This document shows, piece after piece, positions 1-7,846 of a stretch of 64,000 nucleotides of DNA. Position 1 is the stretch's first letter, and every line of letters starts with the position of its first letter. This stretch comes from Planctomycetia bacterium. GTDB lineage: Bacteria; Planctomycetota; Phycisphaerae; Phycisphaerales; SM1A02. The DNA lies in contig SYGP01000035.1 of assembly GCA_005799495.1 (NCBI GenBank), positions 124,001-188,000 of the forward strand, in the 5' to 3' direction. Under the pieces are notes generated by a model. It did not search any database and was not told the DNA's origin. It saw nothing but the letters and a program-made list of their open reading frames with translations. Both the position numbers and the translations under genes were made by a program.

Positions 1-133
1 CCAACTCCACGACGCCGATCATGGTGCCATGCTGATCGATGAGCCGAAGTGGCGTCACGCGGATGCGATCATTGATCCGCGGACCGTAGTCGCGCGAGTC
101 ACGGAAGGGGGGACGGCGATTGAACTGCGTAAT
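1..133 (-). CDS. infC: Translation initiation factor IF-3, N-terminal part (partial, AUU start)
   Basis: IF-3 binds the 30S subunit, blocks premature 50S joining and proofreads initiator tRNA and start codons. Only about 44 N-terminal codons lie in the window; the rest is beyond the left edge. The translation reaches the family hallmark RINDRIRVTPLRLIDQHG followed by TMIGVV. No in-frame ATG, GTG or TTG lies near this motif. The frame begins naturally at an ATT codon (131-133) read as MTQFNRRPPF, with an AGAGGAA Shine-Dalgarno sequence at 141-147, seven bases upstream. AUU is the known, autoregulatory infC start codon in many bacteria. Its position downstream of thrS on the same strand is the classic thrS-infC order; rpmI and rplT would be expected further left. 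The start is inferred from spacing and family knowledge. Confidence 0.93.
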   Translation of the reverse strand, partial: MTQFNRRPPFRDSRDYGPRINDRIRVTPLRLIDQHGTMIGVVEL

Positions 134-599
134 GGCTAAGTTCCTCTGGAGGCGATGAAAGAAAGGGATGAACGAGCACGGTCCTGTCGGCTCGCTTGGC
201 TGAACGACAGCCACTGAGCAAGTGCGGTCACGCTTGCGGTCTGCAAAGACTGGGTTGGGCTTGATGCGCTGGACCCGGCTGAACGATGGCTCGAGCCGAT
301 CGTCATGCGCGGAGGTTGAAAGACAGAGCCATGCTGTGTGGAATCTCGCAGGGGGTCTGATGGTCCAGATCGTGTGCCCGAGGACGCTCCTCGAGCACAG
401 AACAGTACCACGGTTTCGGGGGTTTGCACACGCAAGGCACAAAAATCGGCGCTTCTGGCAGTCGTGGGGGCTGCGGAGTCAGGGTGAAACTGCGTGATTT
501 GCCTTGCTCGCGGCAAGAATTGTCCCAATTCGGGACAGTTTTTGCCTGGAGCAGCGCCCCGCTCGATCATCGAGCGACGCCCGAGTGGCTGCCGCCCGA
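134..599. other. thrS-infC intergenic region (466 bp), presumed infC leader
   Basis: No open frame here resembles a protein, and the short frames on both strands read as low-complexity Arg/Ser-rich shadows. The region holds a long inverted repeat next to thrS (512-546, listed separately) and the infC ribosome binding site at 141-147. A promoter or leader for infC is plausible because thrS-infC spacing is usually far shorter, but I could not pin convincing -35/-10 boxes or a tRNA-like structure. Confidence 0.4.
512..546 (+). repeat. 15-bp stem hairpin with 5-nt loop
   Basis: The arm at 512-526 and the arm at 532-546 are inverted copies separated by AATTC. In plus-strand RNA all 15 pairs form, two of them G-U wobbles. 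In minus-strand RNA those two become A-C mismatches. The right arm contains a T run, so it resembles a terminator read rightwards. It lies 54 bp beyond the thrS stop codon, in the opposite sense to both flanking genes. It could be an extragenic palindrome, the end of an unseen antisense transcript, or (weaker) part of the thrS 3' end. Confidence 0.6.
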
Positions 600-2669
600 T
601 CAGGTCCCCATCCGCGCGCGGAGCGTTTCGGCGCCGCGGCTGCGGACTTCCCCCGACAGCCCCTCGACGAAAGCGTCGAAGCCAATCTCGCCGAGATTCG
701 CTTCAGTACCGAACGCGCGGACGCTGACCTTGCGCCCTTCCGCATCGCGCGGGCCGACAACGGCGAGGTAAGGAACCTTCATTTCACTGGCGTCCTTGAT
801 CTTGCCTTGGATGCGTTCATTGCCCTCATCGATGCCCGCGCGAAGTCCCGCCGTCACCAACGCGCCGTGGAGTTCGCGCGCATAGGTCGCACTCTTCTCA
901 CTGATGGGCAGCACGCGGACCTGTTCGGGTGCGAGCCATGCGGGGAAGGCGCCGGCGAAGTGCTCGATGAGGCAACCGATGAACCGCTCCATGCTGCCGA
1001 ATGGCGCACGGTGAATCATGACGGGTCGGTGCGGCTGATTGTCCGCGCCGACATAGGTGAGGTTGAAGCGCTCGGGCAGGTTGTAATCCACCTGCACGGT
1101 TCCGAGCTGCCAACTGCGTCCAATGACATCCTTCACGACGAAGTCAATCTTGGGTCCGTAGAACGCCGCCTCGCCCGGCTCCTCACTGAACGGAACGCCG
1201 AGCGTGCGTGCAGCAGTTCGGCAGGCGTCTTCCGCCTTGTCCCAGTTCTTCGGATCCCCGACATACTTGGCGCTGTCCGGGTCGCGTAGTCCGACCCGCA
1301 CTCGGTAGTCGTGCATGCCGAGGGTCCCGAAAATCAGTTTGACGAGACTGAGGCAGCCAAGAAGCTCCTGCGCAACTTGATCCTCGCGACAGAAGAGGTG
1401 CGCATCGTCCTGCGTGAAGCCGCGCACGCGCGTCATGCCGCCAATCTCGCCCGATTGTTCCCAGCGGTACACGGTGCCGAACTCGCTGAGGCGCACGGGC
1501 ATGTCGCGGTAACTATGGGGACTGCTCGCAAAAATGCGGATGTGGTGCGGGCAGTTCATCGGCTTGAGCAGATAGCCGTCGATCTCGCCCTTCTCCAAAC
1601 GGTTCGCCAACTCGCTGCAACTGCAGCCCTCCTTCGCGAGCGCCGCCATCTGCTCATGCTCGATCACGGGTGGGTATTGGCTCTCGCGGTAGTAGGGGAA
1701 GTGACCGCTCGTGCGGTAGAGGTCGAGTTTGCCGATGTGCGGAGTGAACACCTGCGTGTAACCCTGCTTGCGCAGTTCATCGCTGATGAAGTTCTGGAGT
1801 TCCTGGCGAACGATGCTGCCGTTGGGGGTCCAGAGGATCAGCCCTTGCCCGACCATCTCATCGATGTGGAAGAGGCGCAATTGCTTGCCGAGCACACGGT
1901 GATCGCGCTTCTTTGCCTCATCGAGCTGCGTCAGATGTGCCGCGAGTTCCTCGGCCGTCGCGAACGCCGTGCCATAGACGCGGGTCAATCGGTCGAGCGT
2001 CTCGTCGCCCTTCCAATAGCTGCTCGCAAGGCTCATCACCTTGAACGCACCGATCCGTCCAGTGCTCGGCACATGCGGTCCGCGGCAAAGGTCCTCCCAG
2101 TGGGTGCCCGGAACGCCCGTCGCATACCAACTCAGCGTCGTGCTTCCTGCCTCGCGTGCGCGCTCTGCATTGTCGAGCTTGAACTTCGATCCTTCCGCGC
2201 GCAACTTGGCGAGCCCATCGTCGAGCGACAATTCACAGCGCGTGAAGGAGCGGTTCTCGGCGATGATCCGCGCCATTTCCGCTTCGATGGCGGGGAAGTC
2301 CTCCGTGGAGATCGCTCGCCCGCCTTCGAAACTGATGTCGTAGTAGAAGCCCGTTTCGAGCGGCGGTCCATACACGAGCTTGGCACCAGGGAAGAGTTTC
2401 GTGATGGCCTCCGCCATCACATGCGCACAGGAGTGACGAATGATCTGCAGTGCATCGGCATCGACGCCACGGTCGCGAGTGCGCGGGGTGATGAGTGCAA
2501 CGGTGCAGTCGCGGTCGATCATCGACGAGAGGTCGCGAACGGTTCCCTCGATACGCGCGGCCAAGGCGGCCTTCGCCAAGCCTGGACCGATGTCCGCCGC
2601 GAGTTGCGCTGCGGTGATCGGCTGTTCATAGGAGCGGCGGCTGCCGTCGGGCAGTGTGATGGTCGGCAT
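600..2669 (-). CDS. thrS: Threonyl-tRNA synthetase
   Basis: Cytoplasmic class II aminoacyl-tRNA synthetase charging tRNA-Thr. At 689 residues it is complete and somewhat longer than the usual ~640. An N-terminal TGS domain (about 1-65) is followed by the editing domain with the HxxxH pair H79/H83. Then comes the catalytic core with motif 2 (YRWEQSGEIGGMTRVRGF, about 401-418) and motif 3 (HRAPFGSMERFIG, from 553). Zinc ligands are visible as C373 (PMNCPHH), H424 (DDAH) and H553. The anticodon-binding domain is C-terminal. An approximately 30-residue insertion carrying CSCS lies at about 332-362, just before the zinc Cys. It starts 14 bp after nrdR on the same strand and precedes infC. Confidence 0.98.
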   Translation of the reverse strand: MPTITLPDGSRRSYEQPITAAQLAADIGPGLAKAALAARIEGTVRDLSSMIDRDCTVALITPRTRDRGVDADALQIIRHSCAHVMAEAITKLFPGAKLVYGPPLETGFYYDISFEGGRAISTEDFPAIEAEMARIIAENRSFTRCELSLDDGLAKLRAEGSKFKLDNAERAREAGSTTLSWYATGVPGTHWEDLCRGPHVPSTGRIGAFKVMSLASSYWKGDETLDRLTRVYGTAFATAEELAAHLTQLDEAKKRDHRVLGKQLRLFHIDEMVGQGLILWTPNGSIVRQELQNFISDELRKQGYTQVFTPHIGKLDLYRTSGHFPYYRESQYPPVIEHEQMAALAKEGCSCSELANRLEKGEIDGYLLKPMNCPHHIRIFASSPHSYRDMPVRLSEFGTVYRWEQSGEIGGMTRVRGFTQDDAHLFCREDQVAQELLGCLSLVKLIFGTLGMHDYRVRVGLRDPDSAKYVGDPKNWDKAEDACRTAARTLGVPFSEEPGEAAFYGPKIDFVVKDVIGRSWQLGTVQVDYNLPERFNLTYVGADNQPHRPVMIHRAPFGSMERFIGCLIEHFAGAFPAWLAPEQVRVLPISEKSATYARELHGALVTAGLRAGIDEGNERIQGKIKDASEMKVPYLAVVGPRDAEGRKVSVRAFGTEANLGEIGFDAFVEGLSGEVRSRGAETLRARMGT

Positions 2670-2683
2670 GCGAGCAGCGAATC

Positions 2684-3184
2684 CTAGCGATTGGGCTGCT
2701 CGAACAGTGAGGGATGGCCCGGAGCCGGTGGCTTGTCGACCAGATGGGTCAGTTCCTCCTGGAACTCGCTCACGCTCTGGAAGTCGTGGTACACGCTCGC
2801 GAAGCGCACATACGCCACTGGATCGACATCGCGCAGTCCCAACGCGACACGCCGCCCGATCTCCCTGCTTGGGACTTCCTGCTCGAAGTCGCGGTGCACG
2901 GATTCATCCACCTGATCGGCGATTCGCTGCTTCACCACTTCTGGCACGGGGCGCTTCCCACACGCGGCCTGAATGCCGCGCAGCACGCTCGCGGGATCGA
3001 ACGGCACGCGCGAGCCATCCTTCTTGATCACCTTCAGGCGTGTTTGTCGCTCCGCGCGCTCGTAACTCGTGAATCGCTTCTTGCAGGCGAGACATTCGCG
3101 GCGTCGACGGATCCCGGAGCCATTCTCGATCGGTCGACTGTCGATGACCCGTGCGTCGGGCGTGTTGCAGGAGGGGCAGTTCAC
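2684..3184 (-). CDS. nrdR: Transcriptional repressor NrdR
   Basis: NrdR senses ATP/dATP and represses ribonucleotide reductase operons by binding NrdR boxes. The 166-residue product has the full family layout. The N-terminal zinc ribbon has Cys pairs C3/C6 (MNCPSC) and C31/C34 (CLAC), followed by the RFTSYER signature. An ATP-cone domain covers roughly residues 49-139. The C-terminal tail is short and probably disordered. It sits between frr (77 bp gap upstream) and thrS (14 bp downstream), all on the minus strand. No ribonucleotide reductase gene is in the window, so its targets lie elsewhere. Confidence 0.97.
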   Translation of the reverse strand: MNCPSCNTPDARVIDSRPIENGSGIRRRRECLACKKRFTSYERAERQTRLKVIKKDGSRVPFDPASVLRGIQAACGKRPVPEVVKQRIADQVDESVHRDFEQEVPSREIGRRVALGLRDVDPVAYVRFASVYHDFQSVSEFQEELTHLVDKPPAPGHPSLFEQPNR

Positions 3185-3261
3185 GAGAGGTCATCCGCGT
3201 GGGATGCATCCATCCCCGACCTCGATGCTGTCGTCGTCGAGCAGGAAGCGCCGCGGTTCAC

Positions 3262-3828
3262 TCAGATCTCCTCGACTTCGGCGACCTTCTTCGTCGTGAG
3301 TTCGTCGATGCGCGCGGTTGCCTTCTTGGTCGCGTCATCGATCGCTTCCTTCGCACGCTTCGCCTGGTCTTCCGAGACTTTCGCCTTGGGATCCGTCAGC
3401 AGGGCATCGACGGACTTGTTCGCATCGCGGCGCTCATTGCGGATCGTGACGCGCGAATCCTCGGCCATCTTGCGCACCTGGGCAGCGAGTTGCTTGCGCC
3501 TTTCTGCGGAAGGCGGCGGCAGCATGATGCGAATCTGCGATCCCTCAGACTGCGGGTTCAGACCGAGTCCACTGCGCTCGATCGCCTTGATGATTTCGGT
3601 CTTCGCGCCCGGATCGAAGGGCTTGACGAGAAGTTGGGTCGGCTCCGGCACGCTGATCGCTGCGATCTCGCGCAGATCGACTGAACTGCCGTAGTACTCC
3701 ACCTTGATGTACTCCAAGAGCGCCGTGTTGGCACGACCCGTGCGAACTCCGCGGTACTCGCGCTGCAAGTACTCCACGCTCTTCTCCATGCGATCTTCGG
3801 CTTCGAGGATGACCGAGTCCATGTCCAT
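3262..3828 (-). CDS. frr: Ribosome recycling factor
   Basis: RRF splits post-termination ribosomes together with EF-G. The 188 residues match the usual ~185. The sequence shows the family core: YLQREYRGVRTGRAN near residue 20, the central VPEPTQLLVKPFDP segment, and a C-terminal helix rich in Lys/Asp/Glu (NERRDANKSVDALL). It lies three bases after the pyrH stop codon on the same strand, the conserved pyrH-frr order, so the two are almost certainly co-transcribed. tsf and rpsB, often upstream of pyrH, are absent here. Confidence 0.97.
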   Translation of the reverse strand: MDMDSVILEAEDRMEKSVEYLQREYRGVRTGRANTALLEYIKVEYYGSSVDLREIAAISVPEPTQLLVKPFDPGAKTEIIKAIERSGLGLNPQSEGSQIRIMLPPPSAERRKQLAAQVRKMAEDSRVTIRNERRDANKSVDALLTDPKAKVSEDQAKRAKEAIDDATKKATARIDELTTKKVAEVEEI

Positions 3829-3831
3829 GTG

Positions 3832-4623
3832 TCAGCGTCCTCCTCCTGCACCCTGCAACTGCCCCTTGGAGCCGCTGCTGGTCACGCGTGTACCGATCGG
3901 TTCGCCTGCGATGACGCGCCGGATGTTGCCCGCGGTGCGATAGTCGAAGACAACAACAGGCAGATTGTGTTCCATGCACATCGTCATGGCGGTCAGGTCC
4001 ATGACGCCGAGCTTTTGCTCAATCGCCTCGTTGTAGGTGAGTCGGTCGAAGCGCTTGGCGGTTGGATCACGCCGCGGATCCGCCGAGTAGATGCCGTCCA
4101 CCTTTGTGCCCTTCAGCAGCACATGTGCGCCCAGCTCGATGGCACGAAGCGATGCGCAGGTGTCCGTCGTGAAGAACGGGTTGCCTGTGCCGGCGACGAG
4201 GATGATGACGCGCCCTTTCTCGAAGTGCCGGAGCGCACGCGCTCGAATGAACGGCTCCGCGACGCTCGGCACATGGATCGCGCTGAGGACCCGGCTCTCC
4301 ACGCCGAGCGACTTCAGCGCCTCCTTCAGCGCCAGCCCGTTGATGACTGTCCCGAGCATGCCCATGTAGTCGGCAGTCGACTGGTCGAACGTGCCATCGG
4401 CGGCGAGGCGTGCGCCACGGATGATGTTGCCGCCTCCCACCACCACGGCGAGCTCGATGCCGTCCTGTGCGGCCGAGGCGATCTCCGCCGCAATCGCGTG
4501 CAGTTCGCCCGGATGGATGCCGAACGATCCTTCACCAGCGAAGCTTTCGCCACTGATCTTGAGGAGGACGCGCATGCGGTCCTTGCTCGAGTCCTTGCCG
4601 TCGCTGCCGAGGTGGGACGCCAT
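3832..4623 (-). CDS. pyrH: Uridylate kinase (UMP kinase)
   Basis: Phosphorylates UMP to UDP, feeding pyrimidine nucleotide synthesis. The amino-acid-kinase fold is recognisable from RVLLKISGES, VVVGGGNIIRG, GTGNPFFTTDT and KVDGIYSADPRRDP. The frame is open up to 4686, but that ATG would put its 5' end inside the divergent VWA gene. I prefer the ATG at 4621-4623 (MASHLGSDG, 263 residues). A shorter start at 4575 (MRVLLKISGES, 247 residues) has an AAGGA four bases upstream and would match typical length. The C-terminal QGAGGGR tail is unremarkable. It heads the pyrH-frr-nrdR-thrS group. Confidence 0.96.
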   Translation of the reverse strand: MASHLGSDGKDSSKDRMRVLLKISGESFAGEGSFGIHPGELHAIAAEIASAAQDGIELAVVVGGGNIIRGARLAADGTFDQSTADYMGMLGTVINGLALKEALKSLGVESRVLSAIHVPSVAEPFIRARALRHFEKGRVIILVAGTGNPFFTTDTCASLRAIELGAHVLLKGTKVDGIYSADPRRDPTAKRFDRLTYNEAIEQKLGVMDLTAMTMCMEHNLPVVVFDYRTAGNIRRVIAGEPIGTRVTSSGSKGQLQGAGGGR

Positions 4624-4634
4624 GGGCACAAGAC

Positions 4635-4640
4635 TACAAT
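4635..4640 (+). promoter_or_regulatory. Possible -10 box for the VWA/Tol-like operon
   Basis: TACAAT lies in the 55-bp divergent gap between pyrH and the VWA gene, 30-40 bases before the two candidate start codons (4670 and 4679). No good -35 box stands 16-18 bases upstream, so this is a weak call based on the -10 match and location only. Confidence 0.3.
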
Positions 4641-4678
4641 CGGCGGGCAGGATCCGCCGCGCGAGCGGCATGCCCCCG

Positions 4679-5608
4679 ATGTCCATCGAACCAGTTGAAC
4701 AAACGGCCCACCGCAGGGTGTCCTGGATCTGGATCGGACTTGCCGTGTCGCTTCCTCTTCACGCGCTCCTGCTCGCGCTTCTCTCGCTGTTCGAGGTGCC
4801 CATCGGTGTCCCGCAGGCGCGCGCCGAGGCGGAGGTGGAGTACACGCTGCTCGACCTGCAGCCACTCGAAGCGGCACCCGATGCAACGGTCGCAGGTGGC
4901 GAAGTGTCGCCCGAGATTCGTCCTGCAGGCGAGGACAACAATGCGTCGGACCCGACGCGGTTCGGATTGCCGGATCCCACGGGCAACGACGGAGGCGAGG
5001 CGGATGCCGTGAGCACGGGAGCCGAGGGTCTGTTTTCGTCGGGCGGTGGGGGAGGAAGCGGTGGACTCGGCGAGGGCAGCGGCGCGGCGACCACTTTCTT
5101 CGGCGTCAGCGGGCGCGGGAGGCGCTACGGCTACGTCGTCGACAAGTCGGGGTCGATGGGCATGCAGGGCCGCATGCAACGGGCGAAGGAGGAGATCGTC
5201 CGCAGCATCTCGGCGCTCCCCGATTTCGCTTCCGCGTGCATCACGCTGTTCGATGACAACTTCACGACGCTCGACCGAGAGCGCGGGTTCCTCAAGTGCC
5301 GCGACGATACCGTCAGACAGTATCGGGAGTGGATCGAGAAGGTCGCGCAAGGGGGCGGTACGAATCCCATTCCCGCGTTCGAGTTTCTCTTCACGAGGCC
5401 CGAACGCCCCGATGTGGTGTTCTTCATGAGTGATGGTGAGATTCCGCCCGATGCGGCGGATGAGATTCTCCGTCTCAATCGTCGGGGCCCCAACACGGTG
5501 ATCCACTGCATCGCATTCGGACAGGCCGCGGCGACCGCCCCTCTGCGGCGCATCGCATCGGAGACGGGCGGAACATTCACCGTTGCCACGCACGGAGCCT
5601 CGCCATGA
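4679..5608 (+). CDS. Membrane-anchored von Willebrand factor type A domain protein
   Basis: 309 residues. A single hydrophobic segment at about 15-38 anchors the protein in the inner membrane. A Gly/Asp-rich linker (about 60-140) leads to a VWA domain. The MIDAS metal site is complete: D155-K-S157-G-S159, T228 in GGGTNP, and D252 in FMSDGE. VWA domains bind partner proteins in a metal-dependent way; no enzyme activity is implied. It is the first gene of a seven-gene operon with ExbB/ExbD channel proteins, so it is probably the extracytoplasmic sensor or scaffold of that complex (inference). The next ATG overlaps its stop. ATG 4670 is an equally possible start, adding three residues. Confidence 0.85.
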   Translation: MSIEPVEQTAHRRVSWIWIGLAVSLPLHALLLALLSLFEVPIGVPQARAEAEVEYTLLDLQPLEAAPDATVAGGEVSPEIRPAGEDNNASDPTRFGLPDPTGNDGGEADAVSTGAEGLFSSGGGGGSGGLGEGSGAATTFFGVSGRGRRYGYVVDKSGSMGMQGRMQRAKEEIVRSISALPDFASACITLFDDNFTTLDRERGFLKCRDDTVRQYREWIEKVAQGGGTNPIPAFEFLFTRPERPDVVFFMSDGEIPPDAADEILRLNRRGPNTVIHCIAFGQAAATAPLRRIASETGGTFTVATHGASP

Positions 5609-6759
5609 ACGCCGCACGCCGACCGATGTCGCGGGTGATCGCATCGGCAGGTGCTCTGGCGGTCGCGGGTGCGGGCGCGTTGGGCGATCGTGTGACGATT
5701 GAGCTGCGCGATTCGATGGGACGCCGCGAAGTGGAGGCCGTCCGTGAGGACGCGGATGGAATGAGCATCCGCACGAGCGATGGGAACACGGTGATCGAGC
5801 AGTCCCTGCGCTGGGATCAGATCCGTGCAGTGGAGGGCGGCGCCCCGTCGCCGGAGCGAGCTGCAAGGCTGGCGCTGGGCGAGCAACTGTGGCGCGCTCG
5901 TACTCGGCTCGCGCGCGGCGATCTGGTGGGTGCGCGTGGCGCGTTCACCGATGCAGCGGCACTCCTGAACGCGCAGGCGACCGCGCAGGCGCGCGTGCAC
6001 CGGTGGATGGTGCTGGAAGGCCTCGCACGGACTTCGGCGGTGGTGCCGGACGATGCGGCGCGTGTGGCCCAGGCGTTGGAGGCCGCAGCACTGCGGAGCC
6101 AAGTCGGCGCTCTCGACGGCTGGCTCGCTGGTGGTGATGCCTTCGATGCGCGCAGTGGCTTGATGTTGACGGTTCCGCCCGCATGGTTGGATGCACAGCG
6201 TGCGGCGGCGGCCGGCGCGTCGCTGGACGATGCCGCGGCGCTCGCGCGCAAGGCGCAGGACTTCGTCGCGGCAGGGATCCTCGAAAGTGCGGGTCGAATC
6301 GCTGCCGCAGAGGCTGGAAAGCCGCGACCTGCGGCAGTGGCTGCCACGACGGCTGCACCGCAAGGTCCGCTCCGCAAGGGCCGTCAGCTGATCGATGCCT
6401 GGGCGGATGCGCTCAGCGACAACGCAGAGGCTCGCAAACGCGCGCGTCAGAAGCTCGCACAAATGGAGCGGTCGGAGGAGGGTGCACTTCGCCTTCTCGC
6501 GATCTACGCGCAGGGACGCAGCCTTGTGCTCGAGAACGACCCGGAAGAAGTCCGCCGTGGCGTGGGCAAGATGCTTCTCATCCCCGCTGCGCATGCCGAT
6601 GCGATACCACCGCTGACGGCCGTGGCTCTCGCGCAGTCGGCGGATGCACTCGCGCGGATCCGCGACGATGCTTCTGCCGGCTTGCTTCGTGCGGCAGGCG
6701 CAAATCTGGAGGATCCATTGCAGGATTCGCGACCGGTTGAAACAGGAGACACTCCGTGA
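5605..6759 (+). CDS. Exported protein of unknown function in the VWA/ExbBD operon
   Basis: 384 residues beginning with a probable signal peptide (MNAARRPMSRVIASAGALAV, cleavage near residue 27). A short beta-rich segment follows (about 28-75: DRVTIELRDSMGRREVEAV), resembling the small barrel often found in planctomycete secreted proteins. The remainder is Ala/Arg-rich helical sequence, possibly degenerate tetratricopeptide-like helices. I recognise no catalytic motif. Its ATG overlaps the stop of the VWA gene (ATGA), and its own stop overlaps the GTG of the ExbB-like gene (GTGA). That implies translational coupling and a shared complex. Confidence 0.8.
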   Translation: MNAARRPMSRVIASAGALAVAGAGALGDRVTIELRDSMGRREVEAVREDADGMSIRTSDGNTVIEQSLRWDQIRAVEGGAPSPERAARLALGEQLWRARTRLARGDLVGARGAFTDAAALLNAQATAQARVHRWMVLEGLARTSAVVPDDAARVAQALEAAALRSQVGALDGWLAGGDAFDARSGLMLTVPPAWLDAQRAAAAGASLDDAAALARKAQDFVAAGILESAGRIAAAEAGKPRPAAVAATTAAPQGPLRKGRQLIDAWADALSDNAEARKRARQKLAQMERSEEGALRLLAIYAQGRSLVLENDPEEVRRGVGKMLLIPAAHADAIPPLTAVALAQSADALARIRDDASAGLLRAAGANLEDPLQDSRPVETGDTP

Positions 6760-7433
6760 CTTTCTTCAAGTACATCGAGGGCGGCGGCGTCATCGGCTAT
6801 CTCATTCTCGCACTCAGCATTGCGGCAGTGGCCTTTGCGCTGCCAGCCGTGCTGCGAACCCGCAGGAGCAAGCTCGTGCCGCCGACGCAGATGGACGATC
6901 TGCGCATGCAGGCCGAAGCAGGCGACTTTCAGGCAGCATTGGAGCGCTGTCAGGGCGAGGAGGGTGACACATTCCTCGGTCGCATCGCTGCAGCAGGAAT
7001 CTCCCGTTCCTTTCGCAGTCCTCTGGGAGGACTCGAGGCTCGTGCGGCGATGGAGGATGCAGGAGAGGATGAGACGGCTCGGTTGTTCCGCGTCATCGAT
7101 CCGCTGGCATTGATCGCGAGTGTCGCTCCGCTGCTTGGGTTGCTCGGCACGGTGCAAGGAATGATCGGAGCGTTCGAAACGGTGGCAGGAACCGCCGCGC
7201 GTTCGAGTACCTACTACGAGACGCTCGCGGCCAACATCAGCATCGCTCTCATCACGACCTTTCAGGGGTTGGTGGTGGCGATTCCCTGCGTGATGGCGCA
7301 CTCCTGGCTGCGGGGGCGCATTGATCGCGCCGCGTCCGATGCCGGCAAGGCACTCGAGCCACTCGCGACCTCGCTCGAAAGGGTCGGTACCGACCTTGCC
7401 GCGGCGCCGCGTGAGGGAGAGCTGGTTCGATGA
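6756..7433 (+). CDS. MotA/TolQ/ExbB family proton channel protein
   Basis: 225 residues with the three-helix TolQ/ExbB topology: TM1 about 10-32, TM2 about 111-136 (VAPLLGLLGTVQGMIGAF, the family signature) and TM3 about 160-185. The large cytoplasmic loop between TM1 and TM2 is of normal size. Such proteins form a pentamer around ExbD/TolR and use the proton motive force to drive a periplasmic partner. The start is GTG, fixed by the four-base GTGA overlap with the preceding stop. Context (VWA protein before, two ExbD-like proteins after) points to a dedicated complex rather than canonical TonB or Tol-Pal. No TonB, TolA, TolB or Pal is adjacent. Confidence 0.92.
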   Translation: MTFFKYIEGGGVIGYLILALSIAAVAFALPAVLRTRRSKLVPPTQMDDLRMQAEAGDFQAALERCQGEEGDTFLGRIAAAGISRSFRSPLGGLEARAAMEDAGEDETARLFRVIDPLALIASVAPLLGLLGTVQGMIGAFETVAGTAARSSTYYETLAANISIALITTFQGLVVAIPCVMAHSWLRGRIDRAASDAGKALEPLATSLERVGTDLAAAPREGELVR

Positions 7434-7846
7434 AGATCGGCCGCAGGCGATACGGCATGGTGTCGCTCGACATGACGCCCATGATTGATGTCGTCTTCCT
7501 GTTGCTCATCTTCTTTCTCGTGACGGCACAGATGTCCGACATGGCGTCGACGCCCGTCACGCTGCCCGAGCAGCAGGGCACCGAGCAGGAGTCGGAGGGG
7601 GCGATCGGGCTTGTCGTGAATCTGGATGCGGCGGGAGTGATCGTGGTGGGGAGCGACGCACTGGAGCCAGCGGGCCTGATCGATCTGGCGAAAGATGCGC
7701 TCGCGCGCGATCCGACGGCGGTCCCTGTCGTGCGCGCCGATCGTCGCGCGCCTGCTGCGCGCCTGAACGAGGTTGTCGAAGGTCTTCGAAGTGGCGGGTG
7801 CCGCGCCGTACGCGTGGCCACGACGCGCCCCAAGGAGGCGCCATGA
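7430..7846 (+). CDS. ExbD/TolR family protein (first of two)
   Basis: 138 residues: a short basic cytoplasmic N-terminus, one transmembrane helix (about 17-37), and a periplasmic domain with the ExbD/TolR beta-alpha pattern. The membrane helix contains MIDVVFLLL with the proton-carrying Asp (D20) retained, so the protein should be functional in the motor. The ATG overlaps the ExbB-like stop (ATGA). A second, different ExbD-like gene follows immediately, so the channel could hold a heterodimer. Confidence 0.92.
   Translation: MKIGRRRYGMVSLDMTPMIDVVFLLLIFFLVTAQMSDMASTPVTLPEQQGTEQESEGAIGLVVNLDAAGVIVVGSDALEPAGLIDLAKDALARDPTAVPVVRADRRAPAARLNEVVEGLRSGGCRAVRVATTRPKEAP

Noticed and set aside
5131-6594. 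487-codon minus-strand frame
   Set aside because: Antisense to the VWA and exported-protein genes; Arg/Cys-rich and motif-free.
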